A DNA stretch of 6,715 nucleotides from Phycisphaerae bacterium. GTDB taxonomy: Bacteria; Planctomycetota; Phycisphaerae; UBA1845; Fen-1342. The position numbers and the translations under genes were made by a program. Below are positions 1 to 6,669 of this stretch, one piece after another. The stretch covers positions 1 through 6,715 of the forward strand of contig JAGVEP010000088.1 of the NCBI GenBank assembly GCA_020058145.1, read 5' to 3'. The stretch's first letter is position 1; each line of letters starts with the position of its first letter. The notes below the pieces were generated by a model. The model saw nothing but the letters and a program-made list of their open reading frames with translations. It made no database searches and was not told the DNA's origin.

Positions 1-345
1 CACCACATCAAGAACAACATCGAGAACCCGCGCAACACGATCCTGATCCCCGGCTACATGGCGGCGAACACGCTGGGCCGCAAGATCGCCGACGGTGCCC
101 AGCGGATCAGCCTGTTTCACGAGGAGTATACCGTGCGCGCCGAAGTCGCCGAGCTGCACGGCTTCAGCGGCCACGCGGACCAGGCCGAGCTGCTCAGGAT
201 GCTCGCGCCGCGGGCCACGACAACCAAGCGTGTGGTCCTGGTACACGGCGAGCCGGACCAAGCGACGGAACTGGCCAACAAGCTCCGCGCGCTCGGCTTC
301 CGGGACGTGAGCATCGCGCGGCGCGATCAGCGGCTCAGCTTGTAG
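1..345 (+). CDS. MBL-fold/beta-CASP RNA-processing nuclease, C-terminal part (5' partial)
   Basis: This is the last 114 codons of a metallo-beta-lactamase/beta-CASP protein, the CPSF73/TTHA0252-like branch that also includes RNase J; members cut RNA using two zinc ions. The reading frame is open from base 1 and already family-like before the first ATG (HHIKNNIENPRN at residues 1-12, then GYMAANTLGRKI at 18-29), so the gene starts upstream of the window. Two catalytic motifs are visible. Motif B is SGHAD, with its histidine at residue 58 (bases 172-174). Motif C is LVHGE, with its histidine at residue 82 (bases 244-246), equivalent to His396 and His418 of human CPSF73. The tail after motif C is the RNA-specificity (RMMBL) region. 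The zinc-binding HxHxDH core lies outside the window. It ends in TAG 52 bases before the ATPase gene on the same strand. The exact RNA substrate cannot be told from this part. Confidence 0.87.
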   Translation, partial: HHIKNNIENPRNTILIPGYMAANTLGRKIADGAQRISLFHEEYTVRAEVAELHGFSGHADQAELLRMLAPRATTTKRVVLVHGEPDQATELANKLRALGFRDVSIARRDQRLSL

Positions 346-397
346 CGCCGACCCCACGCATCGTCTTATCTTGCCCCCGGCACCGCGCCGCCGTGTA

Positions 398-1300
398 ATG
401 CCGCACGTGGATGCGGTCGCGACGCACAACCTGACCAAACACTACGGCCGGCAGCCGGCGCTGCGAGAATTGAACCTGCGCGTGCCGACCGGGCGGCTGT
501 TCGGCTTTCTCGGCCCGAACGGGGCCGGCAAGACGACCACGCTGCGCATCCTGCTGGGGCTCCTGCGCGCCACCGGCGGACAGGCCGAAGTGCTCGGCCG
601 TGATGCTTGGCGCCATGGCCCCGCGGTGCGCCGCGAAATCGGGTACCTGCCCGGCGACATCCGGCTCTGGGATTGGCTCACCGGCCGGCAGACGCTGGCC
701 TTTCTCCACGCAGCGCGCGGCGGCCATGACGCGACCGAAATGCTGCGCCTCGTCCAGCGCTTCGACCTCAACCTCGACCGCCGCGTCCGCGACTATTCGC
801 GCGGCATGAAACAGAAGCTCGGCCTGATTGCCGCCCTGATGCAGCGCCCGCAACTCCTGATCCTCGACGAGCCCACCGTCGCGCTCGATCCGCTGATGCG
901 CGAGGTGTTGTACACGGAGTTGCGCCAGGCGGTTGCCGCCGGCCGGACGGTGCTCTTTTCCAGCCACACGCTCGCGGAGGTCGAGCAACTCTGCGACGAG
1001 GTCGCGATCCTGAAGGACGGGCGGCTCGTCGAGCACGAACGCATCGCGGTGCTCCGCACGCGCGCGGTCCGGCACGTGGAAATCGGCTTCCACTCCGCAA
1101 CGCCGTCCCCACCGCCCCCGCCGGAAGGGCTCAAGATTCTCGAAGCGGCGGCCGGCCATTGGCGCGGCACGTGGACCGGCCCGGTCGAACACTTGCTGGC
1201 CTGGCTGGTCCAGTCCAGCGTGTCCGATGTGACCATCGCACCGCCGGACCTGGATGAGCTCTTTCTGGCGTACTACGCGGACCGGGGAGACCGCTCATGA
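398..1300 (+). CDS. ABC exporter ATP-binding protein (ABC-2 type)
   Basis: ATPase subunit of a two-gene ABC exporter; it hydrolyses ATP on the cytoplasmic face to drive the permease encoded next. All nucleotide-binding motifs are present, counted from the ATG at 398 (300 residues): Walker A GPNGAGKTT (39-47), GYLPGD in the Q-loop region (82-87, without the usual glutamine), signature YSRGMKQKLGL (133-143, a variant of LSGGQ common in ABC-2 systems), Walker B LLILDEP (153-159), D-loop ALD (162-164) and switch histidine SSHTL (H190). The C-terminal extension carries a short proline run (238-242) and ends in DELFLAYY, as in ABC-2 ATPases. No clear Shine-Dalgarno sequence precedes ATG 398. A TTG at 371 would add nine Arg/Pro-rich residues, and ATG is preferred because the family usually begins about ten residues before the NLTKHYG strand. 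The stop overlaps the permease start. Substrate unknown. Confidence 0.93.
   Translation: MPHVDAVATHNLTKHYGRQPALRELNLRVPTGRLFGFLGPNGAGKTTTLRILLGLLRATGGQAEVLGRDAWRHGPAVRREIGYLPGDIRLWDWLTGRQTLAFLHAARGGHDATEMLRLVQRFDLNLDRRVRDYSRGMKQKLGLIAALMQRPQLLILDEPTVALDPLMREVLYTELRQAVAAGRTVLFSSHTLAEVEQLCDEVAILKDGRLVEHERIAVLRTRAVRHVEIGFHSATPSPPPPPEGLKILEAAAGHWRGTWTGPVEHLLAWLVQSSVSDVTIAPPDLDELFLAYYADRGDRS
1284..1289 (+). promoter_or_regulatory. Shine-Dalgarno sequence of the permease gene
   Basis: GGGGAG lies inside the 3' end of the ATPase gene, seven bases before the permease ATG at 1297. With the ATGA stop/start overlap it fixes the permease start and indicates coupled translation. Confidence 0.7.
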
Positions 1301-2118
1301 GCACGGCGGTCGTGCGAAAAACGCTGCGCGACACCGCGCTGCTGCTGGTCCTGCTCACGGCCGGCATCGTCGTGTTCAACATCCTGGCGGCGCGCATGCT
1401 CGTTGAGGCCGCCACCGAGCTGCCCCTGCTGCGCATGTGGCTCGACCGCCCGCTCGTACAGCTCTTGGTCCGCATGGCGTTAGGCGCCGACATGGCGGGC
1501 GAACTCACCTCGACAACCTTGTCCACGTTCGCCCTCGGACACCCGCTGTATTACGCCCTGGCGTGGACTTTGCTGCTCACCCTGGCCACCGGCGCCATCG
1601 CGGGCGAGATCGGCCGGGGCACGGCCGATCTGCTGCTCACACTCCCGGTGTCGCGCGTTGCCGTGTACGTCAGCGTATCCGTCGTGCTCGCCCTCGCGGC
1701 CGTTTTGGTCAGCGGCACCCCCTTGCTCGGTCTATGGCTGGGCCAGCATGTCTGGTCGCTCGCCGAGCCGCTCGATTTTCACCGGCTCTGGCCGATCCCG
1801 TTCAACTTGCTGGCGCTGAACCTCTGTGTCGCCGGCGTCACGCTCATGGTCTCATCCCTCGTATCCCGCCGCGGGAGCGCCGTGGGCATCGTGCTGGCCG
1901 GGATTCTCGTGTCCGACCTGGTGAACTTGCTCGCCCAGTTCTGGGATACGATTCGGCGGATCAGTTTCCTCGGGTTTCTGCACTACTACCGGCCGCTCGT
2001 AATCGCACGCAGCGGCCAGTTGCCGCTCGATGACGTGGCTGTGCTGCTCAGCGTGGCGGTGTGTGCCTGGACCATGGGGCTCTGGCGTTTCGTGCGGCGC
2101 GACATTCCGGCCGCGTAG
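1297..2118 (+). CDS. ABC-2 type transporter permease
   Basis: Membrane subunit (273 residues) of the exporter whose ATPase is encoded immediately upstream; the two genes share an ATGA overlap, so they are co-translated. Six hydrophobic segments are visible, at about residues 14-35, 80-102, 122-148, 167-188, 196-215 and 244-264, the usual number for an ABC-2 half with a single permease gene that probably dimerises. Between segments 2 and 3 the sequence AGEIGRGTADLLLTLPVSR (102-120) is the conserved cytoplasmic ABC2_membrane_2 motif (E, G, T, LL, P, SR). The charged end FVRRDIPAA is also typical of this family. Residues 36-79 form an amphipathic stretch that may be an extracytoplasmic loop. No substrate-specific feature is seen. 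Export of a lipid, drug or peptide would all fit, and the tiny hydrophobic ORF downstream is an untested candidate partner. Confidence 0.9.
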   Translation: MSTAVVRKTLRDTALLLVLLTAGIVVFNILAARMLVEAATELPLLRMWLDRPLVQLLVRMALGADMAGELTSTTLSTFALGHPLYYALAWTLLLTLATGAIAGEIGRGTADLLLTLPVSRVAVYVSVSVVLALAAVLVSGTPLLGLWLGQHVWSLAEPLDFHRLWPIPFNLLALNLCVAGVTLMVSSLVSRRGSAVGIVLAGILVSDLVNLLAQFWDTIRRISFLGFLHYYRPLVIARSGQLPLDDVAVLLSVAVCAWTMGLWRFVRRDIPAA

Positions 2119-2125
2119 CGACCGA

Positions 2126-2196
2126 TCGCTTGACCGCGACAGCCGAATTGGAGTAAGAACGTCGCCGTAGATTTGGTATCCGCGGTCTGCAAGCGA
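2126..2196 (+). promoter_or_regulatory. Possible structured RNA leader ahead of the 33-aa ORF
   Basis: The gap between the permease stop and the small ORF can fold into a long stem. Bases 2126-2138 pair with 2181-2196 through 13 Watson-Crick pairs, broken only by a three-base bulge at 2187-2189. Inside, after a symmetric 4x4 internal loop, CCGAAT (2143-2148) pairs with ATTTGG (2171-2176) with one G-U pair, leaving a 22-base loop. The right arm includes the first two bases of the GAGGA Shine-Dalgarno sequence of the small ORF, so the fold could limit its translation in read-through transcripts. The structure was found by eye; no covariation or energy calculation supports it. Alternatively TTGACC (2130-2135) could be a -35 box with a weak -10 (TAAGAA, 2154-2159, 18-base spacer); transcripts from it would lack the left arm. 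Confidence 0.35.
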
Positions 2197-2199
2197 GGA
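2195..2199 (+). promoter_or_regulatory. Shine-Dalgarno sequence of the 33-aa ORF
   Basis: GAGGA with seven bases before the ATG at 2207. This is better than the signals upstream of the ATPase or coaC genes, and it is the main reason to consider the tiny ORF real. Confidence 0.55.
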
Positions 2200-2206
2200 T
2201 GAACTC

Positions 2207-2308
2207 ATGTTTCAAGGCATCGCCAGCATCTTGGCCGCACTTCTCGGCATAATCCCGGCTCTGCTGACTGGGCTCTTTGGCCTCATCGCCTCAATCTTCG
2301 GGGCGTAG
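2207..2308 (+). CDS. Small hydrophobic protein, 33 residues, unknown function
   Basis: I do not recognise this gene. It runs from ATG to TAG, 88 bases after the permease stop on the same strand, with a well-placed GAGGA. The product has no charged side chain; Gln3, three Ser/Thr and one Pro are its only non-aliphatic features besides three Phe, with Gly and Ala spread throughout. It could form one membrane-spanning helix with a proline kink at residue 17. A loose 11-residue periodicity is visible (4-14, 15-25, 26-33), each unit beginning near I-A/P-S/A and ending near L/F-G, and IASI occurs at 5-8 and 27-30. Most codons end in G or C, like the neighbours. Possible roles are a small membrane regulator of the adjacent exporter, a type I toxin-like peptide, or a secreted leaderless peptide. 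None is shown by the sequence, and a chance ORF is not excluded. Confidence 0.5.
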   Translation: MFQGIASILAALLGIIPALLTGLFGLIASIFGA

Positions 2309-2361
2309 AGCCGCAGCCGGGTCCGGGTCTTTGATCGCAGATTGGCCGAGCTCGTTGACGC

Positions 2362-2389
2362 GCGGCGCATGTTGGATGGTGCGCGCCGC
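2362..2389 (-). terminator. Hairpin directly after the dnaE stop, possible terminator
   Basis: An eight-pair stem (GCGGC plus GCA at 2362-2369 against TGC and GCCGC at 2380-2389, with a two-base bulge) and a ten-base loop begin at the base following the dnaE TAG. It lies between converging transcription units, where a bidirectional terminator would be expected, but neither strand has a T-run after it, so it is not a classical intrinsic terminator. Confidence 0.25.
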
Positions 2390-5300
2390 CTACCCTACCG
2401 CCCCCCGCGGTCCTGCGCAGAGCACGTCCATGACCCCGGGCACCTGCCGAGCCGCCTGCACGAACTCCGGCGTGGGATCAACGGACGTGCCCTCGCCGGC
2501 CTTGACGAGCGCGGTGTGGCCGTCCGGCAGCGCCACGTCAAGATAGAGGGGACACGAGCCACGGTAGGTCCGGCAAAGCTGCCGTAGTGCCGGCAACGCT
2601 GCGCTCGCGCCCGGGCCGCCGCCCACACGGACGAGCACCTCGCGGGCGTAAACCCGGCGCGCCTGGTCGACCGCCACGACCCGCGCGGTGCGGATGCTGG
2701 GTTCCTCGCGGCGGCGATCCACCGCTCCCTCCACGAACACCACCGCGTCCGGCCGCAGCACCGGCAGCGTCGCCGCCTGTTGATCTGGAAACACTACCGC
2801 CTCGACCGAGCCCGCGAAGTCCTCGATCTTCGCGATGACCAGCTTCTTGCCGGCCGAACGTCCGGTCTTAATCGGTACGCTGCGCACCTGTGCGACCAGC
2901 CCGCCGAGCACGAGCTGGGTGCCGTCGGGCAGCCGCGCCAGCCCGGCGGTATCCGTCGTGCTGAAGCGCTGCACGAGGTCCTCGTACTGTGTCAGCGGGT
3001 GCTTGGTGATGTAGAAACCGAGCGTCGCCTTCTCATACGCCAGCATTTCCGCGTCGGTCCACTCCTCGGTGCCGATGGGTGGCGGCTTCGGCGGAGTCGC
3101 GGCCTCAAACTCGCCGAACATGTTGAGCTGTCCGGCCCGCCGGTCGCGCTGGGCCTCCTGGCCGACCTCGATGGCCTTTTCGAGGACCAGCATCAGCGCC
3201 CGGCGCATCGCCCCGGTCGTGTCGAACGCCCCAGCCTTGATCAGCGCCTCCAATACGCCCTTGTTGATGCACGTGAGGTCGACGCGCTCGCCGAAATCAT
3301 ACATGTCGCGGAAACGTCCGCCCTTCCGCCGCGCCATGAGAATGGCCTGCACCGCCTTGTGCCCCACGCCGCTGATGGCCGCCAGTCCGAAGCAGATGTG
3401 GCCGTCCCTGCGTGCCTCCTGCGCCCTCCCTCCTCGGTCGGCCTCAGCTTCGTGCCTGCGTGCCTCCGGGTAAACAACGGTAAACGCCTCCTCACTCTCA
3501 TTCACATCCGGGGCCTTGACCGCGATGTTCATCCGCCTGCACTCCTCGATGTATTCGGCGATCTTGTCGGTGTTGCCGCTCTCGTAGGTCAGCACCGCCG
3601 CCATGAATTCGTGCGGGTAATACGTCTTGAGGTACGCGGTCTGGTAGGCGATCAGCGCGTAGCCGGTCGAGTGCGCCTTGTTAAACGCGTAGCCGCCAAA
3701 CTTGAGGATGTCTTGGAAGATCTCCTCGGCGACCGGCTGCGGGACGCCGCTCGCCAGGGCCCCCTCGATAAACGGCCCACGCTCGCCCGCAATCATCGAC
3801 GCCTTCTTCTTGGAGATCGCCTTCGCCAGCCGAAACGCGCGCCGCAACGGCACGCCGCCGAGCCGATTGACCAGCCGCGAAACCTGCTCCTGGTAGACCA
3901 TGATGCCGTACGTCTCGCCGAGCACCTCGGTCATAATCGGGTGCGGCGTCGTCCAGCGCTTATGGCCGTGCTTGCGGGCGATGTACTCGTCGATGTACTC
4001 CATCGGGCCGGGGCGGAAGAGCGCGTTGGCGGCGATGAGATCTTCGATCCGGTTCGGCTTCATCTTCATGAGCACGTCGCGCATGCCGCCGGATTCAAAC
4101 TGGAACACGCCGCGCGTCTCGCCGCGGGCGAGCAGCTCGTAGACGCGCGGGTCCGCCAGATCGAGCTTTTCAAGATCGATCGCGACGCCGTGGTGTTTCT
4201 GGATCAGCCGCCGCGCCAGGTCAATCTGCGAGAGCGTGCGCAGCCCGAGGAAATCCATCTTGAGCAGGCCGATTTTCTCGACCGTCGGACCGTCGAATTG
4301 CGTGGTAATTTCCGTCGAATCCGCCGGCTTGTGCAGCGGCACGAGCGTATCGAGCGGCACGTCGGCGATGACGACGCCGGCCGCGTGTACGGACGCGTGG
4401 CGGGCCAGCCCTTCGAGCTTCCGCGCAATGTCCACCACCTTGCGAACCGTGGCGTCCTGGTGGTATAGCCTCTTCAGCTCCGGCTCGCGCTCCAGCGCCT
4501 TGTCGAGCGTCATTTTCAGCTCTTCGGGCACCAGCTTGGCGAGCTTGTCCGCGTCGGCGAGCGAGACATTCAGCGTCCGGCAGATGTCGCGAATCGCCGC
4601 GCGGGCCTTGAGCCGCCCAAACGTGATGATCTGCGCGACATGCCCGTACTTCTCGCGGACGTAGCTGATGACCTCCGGCCGGCGGTCCTGGCAGAAGTCA
4701 ATGTCGAGGTCGGGCATCTCGTCGCGGTCCGGGTCCATGAACCGCTCGAAATACAGCCCATACCGCAGCGGCTCGGCGATGCTGATGTTCAGGCAATACC
4801 CCACCACGGTGCTGCACCCGCTGCCGCGCGCCAGCGCCGGGATGCCGCGCTCGTGCGCAAACTTCACAAAATCCCACACAATCAGAAAATAGCCGCTGAA
4901 ACCCTTGCTCTTGATGACCTCCAGCTCGTAGTCGATCCGCTCCCGCAACTCGGAGGTGATCGCGCCATAACGCCGCGCCGCACCCACGTAAACCAGCTCG
5001 CGGAGATAGTCGTCGGCCGTCTTCTGCGCCGGCGGCTGAAAATGCGGCGCGAACCGCTTGGAGAAATCCAGCTCCAGGTTGCACAAATCCGCCACCCGCC
5101 GCGTGTTGTCGAGCGCTTCGGGATAGGCGCCCAGCGCCGCCGCCATTTCCGCCGGCGATTTCAGGTAAAACTGGTCGGCGTCGAAGCGGAAGCGGTTTTC
5201 GTCCGTCACGCGGGCGCGGGTCGAGATGCAGCACAGGATATCGTGCGCCTCGACGTCGTCGTGCGTCAGGTAGTGCACGTCATTGGTCGCAAGTACGCCC

Positions 5301-5917
5301 ACCCCCAGCCGCCGTGCGAGCGCCGCCAACTCCGGGTTGATTTCCCGCTGCTCGCGCAGCCCGTGGTCCTGCAACTCGATGAAAAAGCGGTCGGGGCCGA
5401 AGATGTCGAGATACGTCTCGGCGACCGCCTTCGCCATCGCCATGTCTTTCTTCATCAGCGCCGCGGGTACTTCGCCGCCGAGGCACGTGCTGGTGCAGAC
5501 GAGCCCCGCGGAGAACTCGCGGAGTACCGCCTTGTCGATTCGCGGCTTGTAGTAGAAGCCCTCCAGGTAGCCGATGCTGGTGAGTTTCAGCAGGTTGCGA
5601 TAGCCGGCCAGATTCTGCGCGAGCAATAACAGGTGATAACTGGCCTCGCCCAGGCCGCGCGTCTCGCGGTCCCGGCGGTCCCCGGGGGCCATGTAGACCT
5701 CGCAGCCGATGATCGGCTTCACGCCGGCGGCCTTCGCGGCGGTGTAGAAATCGATCGCTCCGAACAGGTTGCCGTGGTCCGTGACCGCGACCGCGGGCAT
5801 GTCGAAGCGCTTGGCCGCCTGCACGAGATCCTTGATCCGACACGCGCCGTCGAGCAGCGAGTATTCGGAATGTACGTGCAGATGCACAAACTGCGGCGTT
5901 TCGACGTGCGTGGGCAT
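2390..5917 (-). CDS. dnaE: DNA polymerase III alpha subunit (replicative, DnaE)
   Basis: Catalytic subunit of the chromosomal replicase, 1175 residues (E. coli 1160). Order of domains: PHP (about 10-285) with HLHVH, TDHGN, GCEVY, STCLGGE and TNDVHY; palm with PDLDIDF (402-408) and KMDFLGL, whose Asp555 aligns with E. coli Asp555; thumb/fingers with FQFESGGM (605-612), NALFRPGPM (631-639) and YAFNKAHSTGYA (743-754); helix-hairpin-helix near 847-860; beta-clamp motif QLNMF (930-934, E. coli QADMF); OB fold about 1002-1045; C-terminal domain likely binding tau. All three catalytic aspartates are present. The ATG at 5917 is chosen because GAGGAGAGGAG precedes it and the PHP domain starts at once; the frame stays open upstream to 6115 but overlaps coaC. 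Oddities: a roughly 22-residue repeat-encoded insertion at 816-839 before the helix-hairpin-helix, and ARGSG (363-367) in place of the usual PGRGS. Confidence 0.98.
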   Translation of the reverse strand: MPTHVETPQFVHLHVHSEYSLLDGACRIKDLVQAAKRFDMPAVAVTDHGNLFGAIDFYTAAKAAGVKPIIGCEVYMAPGDRRDRETRGLGEASYHLLLLAQNLAGYRNLLKLTSIGYLEGFYYKPRIDKAVLREFSAGLVCTSTCLGGEVPAALMKKDMAMAKAVAETYLDIFGPDRFFIELQDHGLREQREINPELAALARRLGVGVLATNDVHYLTHDDVEAHDILCCISTRARVTDENRFRFDADQFYLKSPAEMAAALGAYPEALDNTRRVADLCNLELDFSKRFAPHFQPPAQKTADDYLRELVYVGAARRYGAITSELRERIDYELEVIKSKGFSGYFLIVWDFVKFAHERGIPALARGSGCSTVVGYCLNISIAEPLRYGLYFERFMDPDRDEMPDLDIDFCQDRRPEVISYVREKYGHVAQIITFGRLKARAAIRDICRTLNVSLADADKLAKLVPEELKMTLDKALEREPELKRLYHQDATVRKVVDIARKLEGLARHASVHAAGVVIADVPLDTLVPLHKPADSTEITTQFDGPTVEKIGLLKMDFLGLRTLSQIDLARRLIQKHHGVAIDLEKLDLADPRVYELLARGETRGVFQFESGGMRDVLMKMKPNRIEDLIAANALFRPGPMEYIDEYIARKHGHKRWTTPHPIMTEVLGETYGIMVYQEQVSRLVNRLGGVPLRRAFRLAKAISKKKASMIAGERGPFIEGALASGVPQPVAEEIFQDILKFGGYAFNKAHSTGYALIAYQTAYLKTYYPHEFMAAVLTYESGNTDKIAEYIEECRRMNIAVKAPDVNESEEAFTVVYPEARRHEAEADRGGRAQEARRDGHICFGLAAISGVGHKAVQAILMARRKGGRFRDMYDFGERVDLTCINKGVLEALIKAGAFDTTGAMRRALMLVLEKAIEVGQEAQRDRRAGQLNMFGEFEAATPPKPPPIGTEEWTDAEMLAYEKATLGFYITKHPLTQYEDLVQRFSTTDTAGLARLPDGTQLVLGGLVAQVRSVPIKTGRSAGKKLVIAKIEDFAGSVEAVVFPDQQAATLPVLRPDAVVFVEGAVDRRREEPSIRTARVVAVDQARRVYAREVLVRVGGGPGASAALPALRQLCRTYRGSCPLYLDVALPDGHTALVKAGEGTSVDPTPEFVQAARQVPGVMDVLCAGPRGAVG
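3403..3467 (-). repeat. Direct repeat of 17 bases inside dnaE, in frame
   Basis: Two copies of a 17-base sequence (minus strand GGAGGCACGCAGG[C/G]ACG) lie at 3403-3419 and 3451-3467, identical except for one base and exactly 48 bases (16 codons) apart. Within the copy at 3451-3467 an 8-base unit GGCACGNA is itself repeated. The repeats encode EARR at residues 818-821 and 834-837, and fill a segment that is absent from E. coli DnaE. The composition (GGCACG units) resembles short interspersed repeats I recall from planctomycete and acidobacterial genomes; that resemblance is from memory. Confidence 0.6.
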
Positions 5918-5927
5918 CGTCGCGCGT

Positions 5928-5938
5928 CTCCTCTCCTC
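5928..5938 (-). promoter_or_regulatory. Shine-Dalgarno sequence of dnaE
   Basis: GAGGAGAGGAG on the minus strand ends ten bases before the ATG at 5917. It is the strongest ribosome-binding signal in the window and decides between this start and the in-frame upstream ATG codons, one of which gives MRAARPEPDEERRRAT ahead of the chosen start. Confidence 0.75.
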
Positions 5939-6031
5939 ATCAGGCTCAGGCCGGGCGGCCCTCATGCTATCCGACGGCCCGAGTTTCGCCACCCGATCTG
6001 CGCTGACCTCGCGGCTCTCCGCCGCCGGCAG

Positions 6032-6061
6032 CGCTGGTGCTCGATCGCACTCGCTGGCGCT
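6032..6061. repeat. Near-perfect 10-base direct repeat in the coaC-dnaE gap
   Basis: CGCTGG[T/C]GCT occurs at 6032-6041 and 6052-6061, differing at one base and spaced 20 bases (about two helical turns). It lies 115-144 bases upstream of the dnaE start. It could be a paired operator site or a fragment of an intergenic interspersed repeat; nothing here decides which, and chance is possible in GC-rich DNA. Confidence 0.3.
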
Positions 6062-6087
6062 TCGTGTTCTGTTGGGGACAGAGCGCC
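6056..6087 (-). terminator. Possible hairpin shortly after the coaC stop
   Basis: GGCGC (6056-6060) pairs with GCGCC (6083-6087), and TCTGT (6068-6072) with ACAGA (6078-6082) around a TGGGG loop, with a seven-base bulge at 6061-6067. It begins five bases beyond the coaC TAG. There is no T-run, so termination is only a guess. Confidence 0.2.
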
Positions 6088-6092
6088 GGTTG

Positions 6093-6638
6093 CTACTGGC
6101 GCCGCAGCTTCTCAACCACCGCCGCGCGAAGCGCCTCCGGCGCGCTCATCCGCCCCGGGCCGACATCCCCGCACGCCAGCCAACCGTCTTCGGGACCGAC
6201 GAAGAGGATGCCCTGTTCGCGGAGAAACGCGACGTTTCGCTGTACCGCCGGGTGTTGCCACATCCGCGCGTTCATCGCCGGCGCCAGCAGCACCGGGCAC
6301 GCGGCGGCGAGCAGCAAGGTACTCACGAGGTCGTCCGCGAGGCCGCCCGCGAGCTTGCCAATGATGTTCGCGGTCGCGGGCGCCACGACGATCAGGTCCG
6401 CCGTCTCCGTCGGCCGCAGATGCTCCAGCGCCCCGGGATCGTGTGCCGCCCACAGCGTGGTCAACACGGGCCGCCCGGTCAGTGCCTGGAACGTCAGCGG
6501 CGTGACGAACCGCCGCGCGTGCCGCGTCATCGCCACGGTCACCCCGCAGCCATCCTGGACGAACTGCGAGACCAGCGTGGCGGTCTTGAAAGCAGCGATG
6601 CCCCCCGTCACACAGACGAGTACTTCCCGCCCGCGCAA
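6093..6638 (-). CDS. coaC: Phosphopantothenoylcysteine decarboxylase, stand-alone CoaC flavoprotein
   Basis: FMN-dependent decarboxylation of 4'-phospho-N-pantothenoylcysteine to 4'-phosphopantetheine, in cytoplasmic coenzyme A synthesis. The 181-residue product is a complete HFCD-family flavoprotein: VTGGIAAFK (10-18, FMN phosphate region), TRHARRFVTPLTF (38-50), ADLIVVAPATANIIGKLAGG (80-99), catalytic His73 in EHL, the PAMN motif with Asn123, and Cys156 in the substrate flap ACGDVGPGRM (155-164). The Asn-to-Cys spacing of 33 equals that of Arabidopsis HAL3a (Asn142, Cys175). It ends after the decarboxylase domain, so the CoaB synthetase found fused in E. coli CoaBC must be encoded elsewhere. 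The start is uncertain: TTG at 6638 gives the usual N-terminus (RGREVLVCVTGG) but has no clear ribosome-binding site, and the frame stays open to the window edge without ATG, GTG or another TTG. dnaE follows 175 bases downstream on the same strand. Confidence 0.93.
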   Translation of the reverse strand: MRGREVLVCVTGGIAAFKTATLVSQFVQDGCGVTVAMTRHARRFVTPLTFQALTGRPVLTTLWAAHDPGALEHLRPTETADLIVVAPATANIIGKLAGGLADDLVSTLLLAAACPVLLAPAMNARMWQHPAVQRNVAFLREQGILFVGPEDGWLACGDVGPGRMSAPEALRAAVVEKLRRQ

Positions 6639-6669
6639 GGCCGCGCCGGACGGGCCCCCGGCCGCGACA

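Noticed and set aside
58..345. ATG at 58 as the true start of the first gene
   Set aside because: Residues encoded before it (HHIKNNIENPRN) match the beta-CASP family, and the metal-binding core would be missing, so the gene is cut by the window edge.
346..397. Promoter for the ABC exporter in the 52-base gap
   Set aside because: TTGTAG (340-345) and TATCTT (367-372) are 21 bases apart, too far for a standard promoter, and the boxes match poorly.
335..1192. 285-residue minus-strand ORF opposite the ABC ATPase gene
   Set aside because: Same codon-aligned artefact: the ATPase gene has all family motifs, and the antisense product is Arg/Ala-rich with no domain.
5945..6010. dnaE promoter with a TAGCAT -10 box on the minus strand
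   Set aside because: The -10 candidate matches four of six bases but nothing resembling a -35 box lies 16-18 bases upstream.
5918..6115. Longer DnaE start giving about 66 extra residues
   Set aside because: The extension overlaps coaC, is Arg/Ala/Ser-rich without DnaE similarity, and the strong GAGGAGAGGAG points to the ATG at 5917.
2780..6364. Long plus-strand ORFs opposite dnaE (2780-4468, 4640-5629, 5633-6364)
   Set aside because: They are codon-aligned with dnaE on the opposite strand, so their stops correspond to dnaE codons TTA, CTA and TCA, which GC-rich genes avoid. Their products show no recognisable domain, while dnaE is certain.
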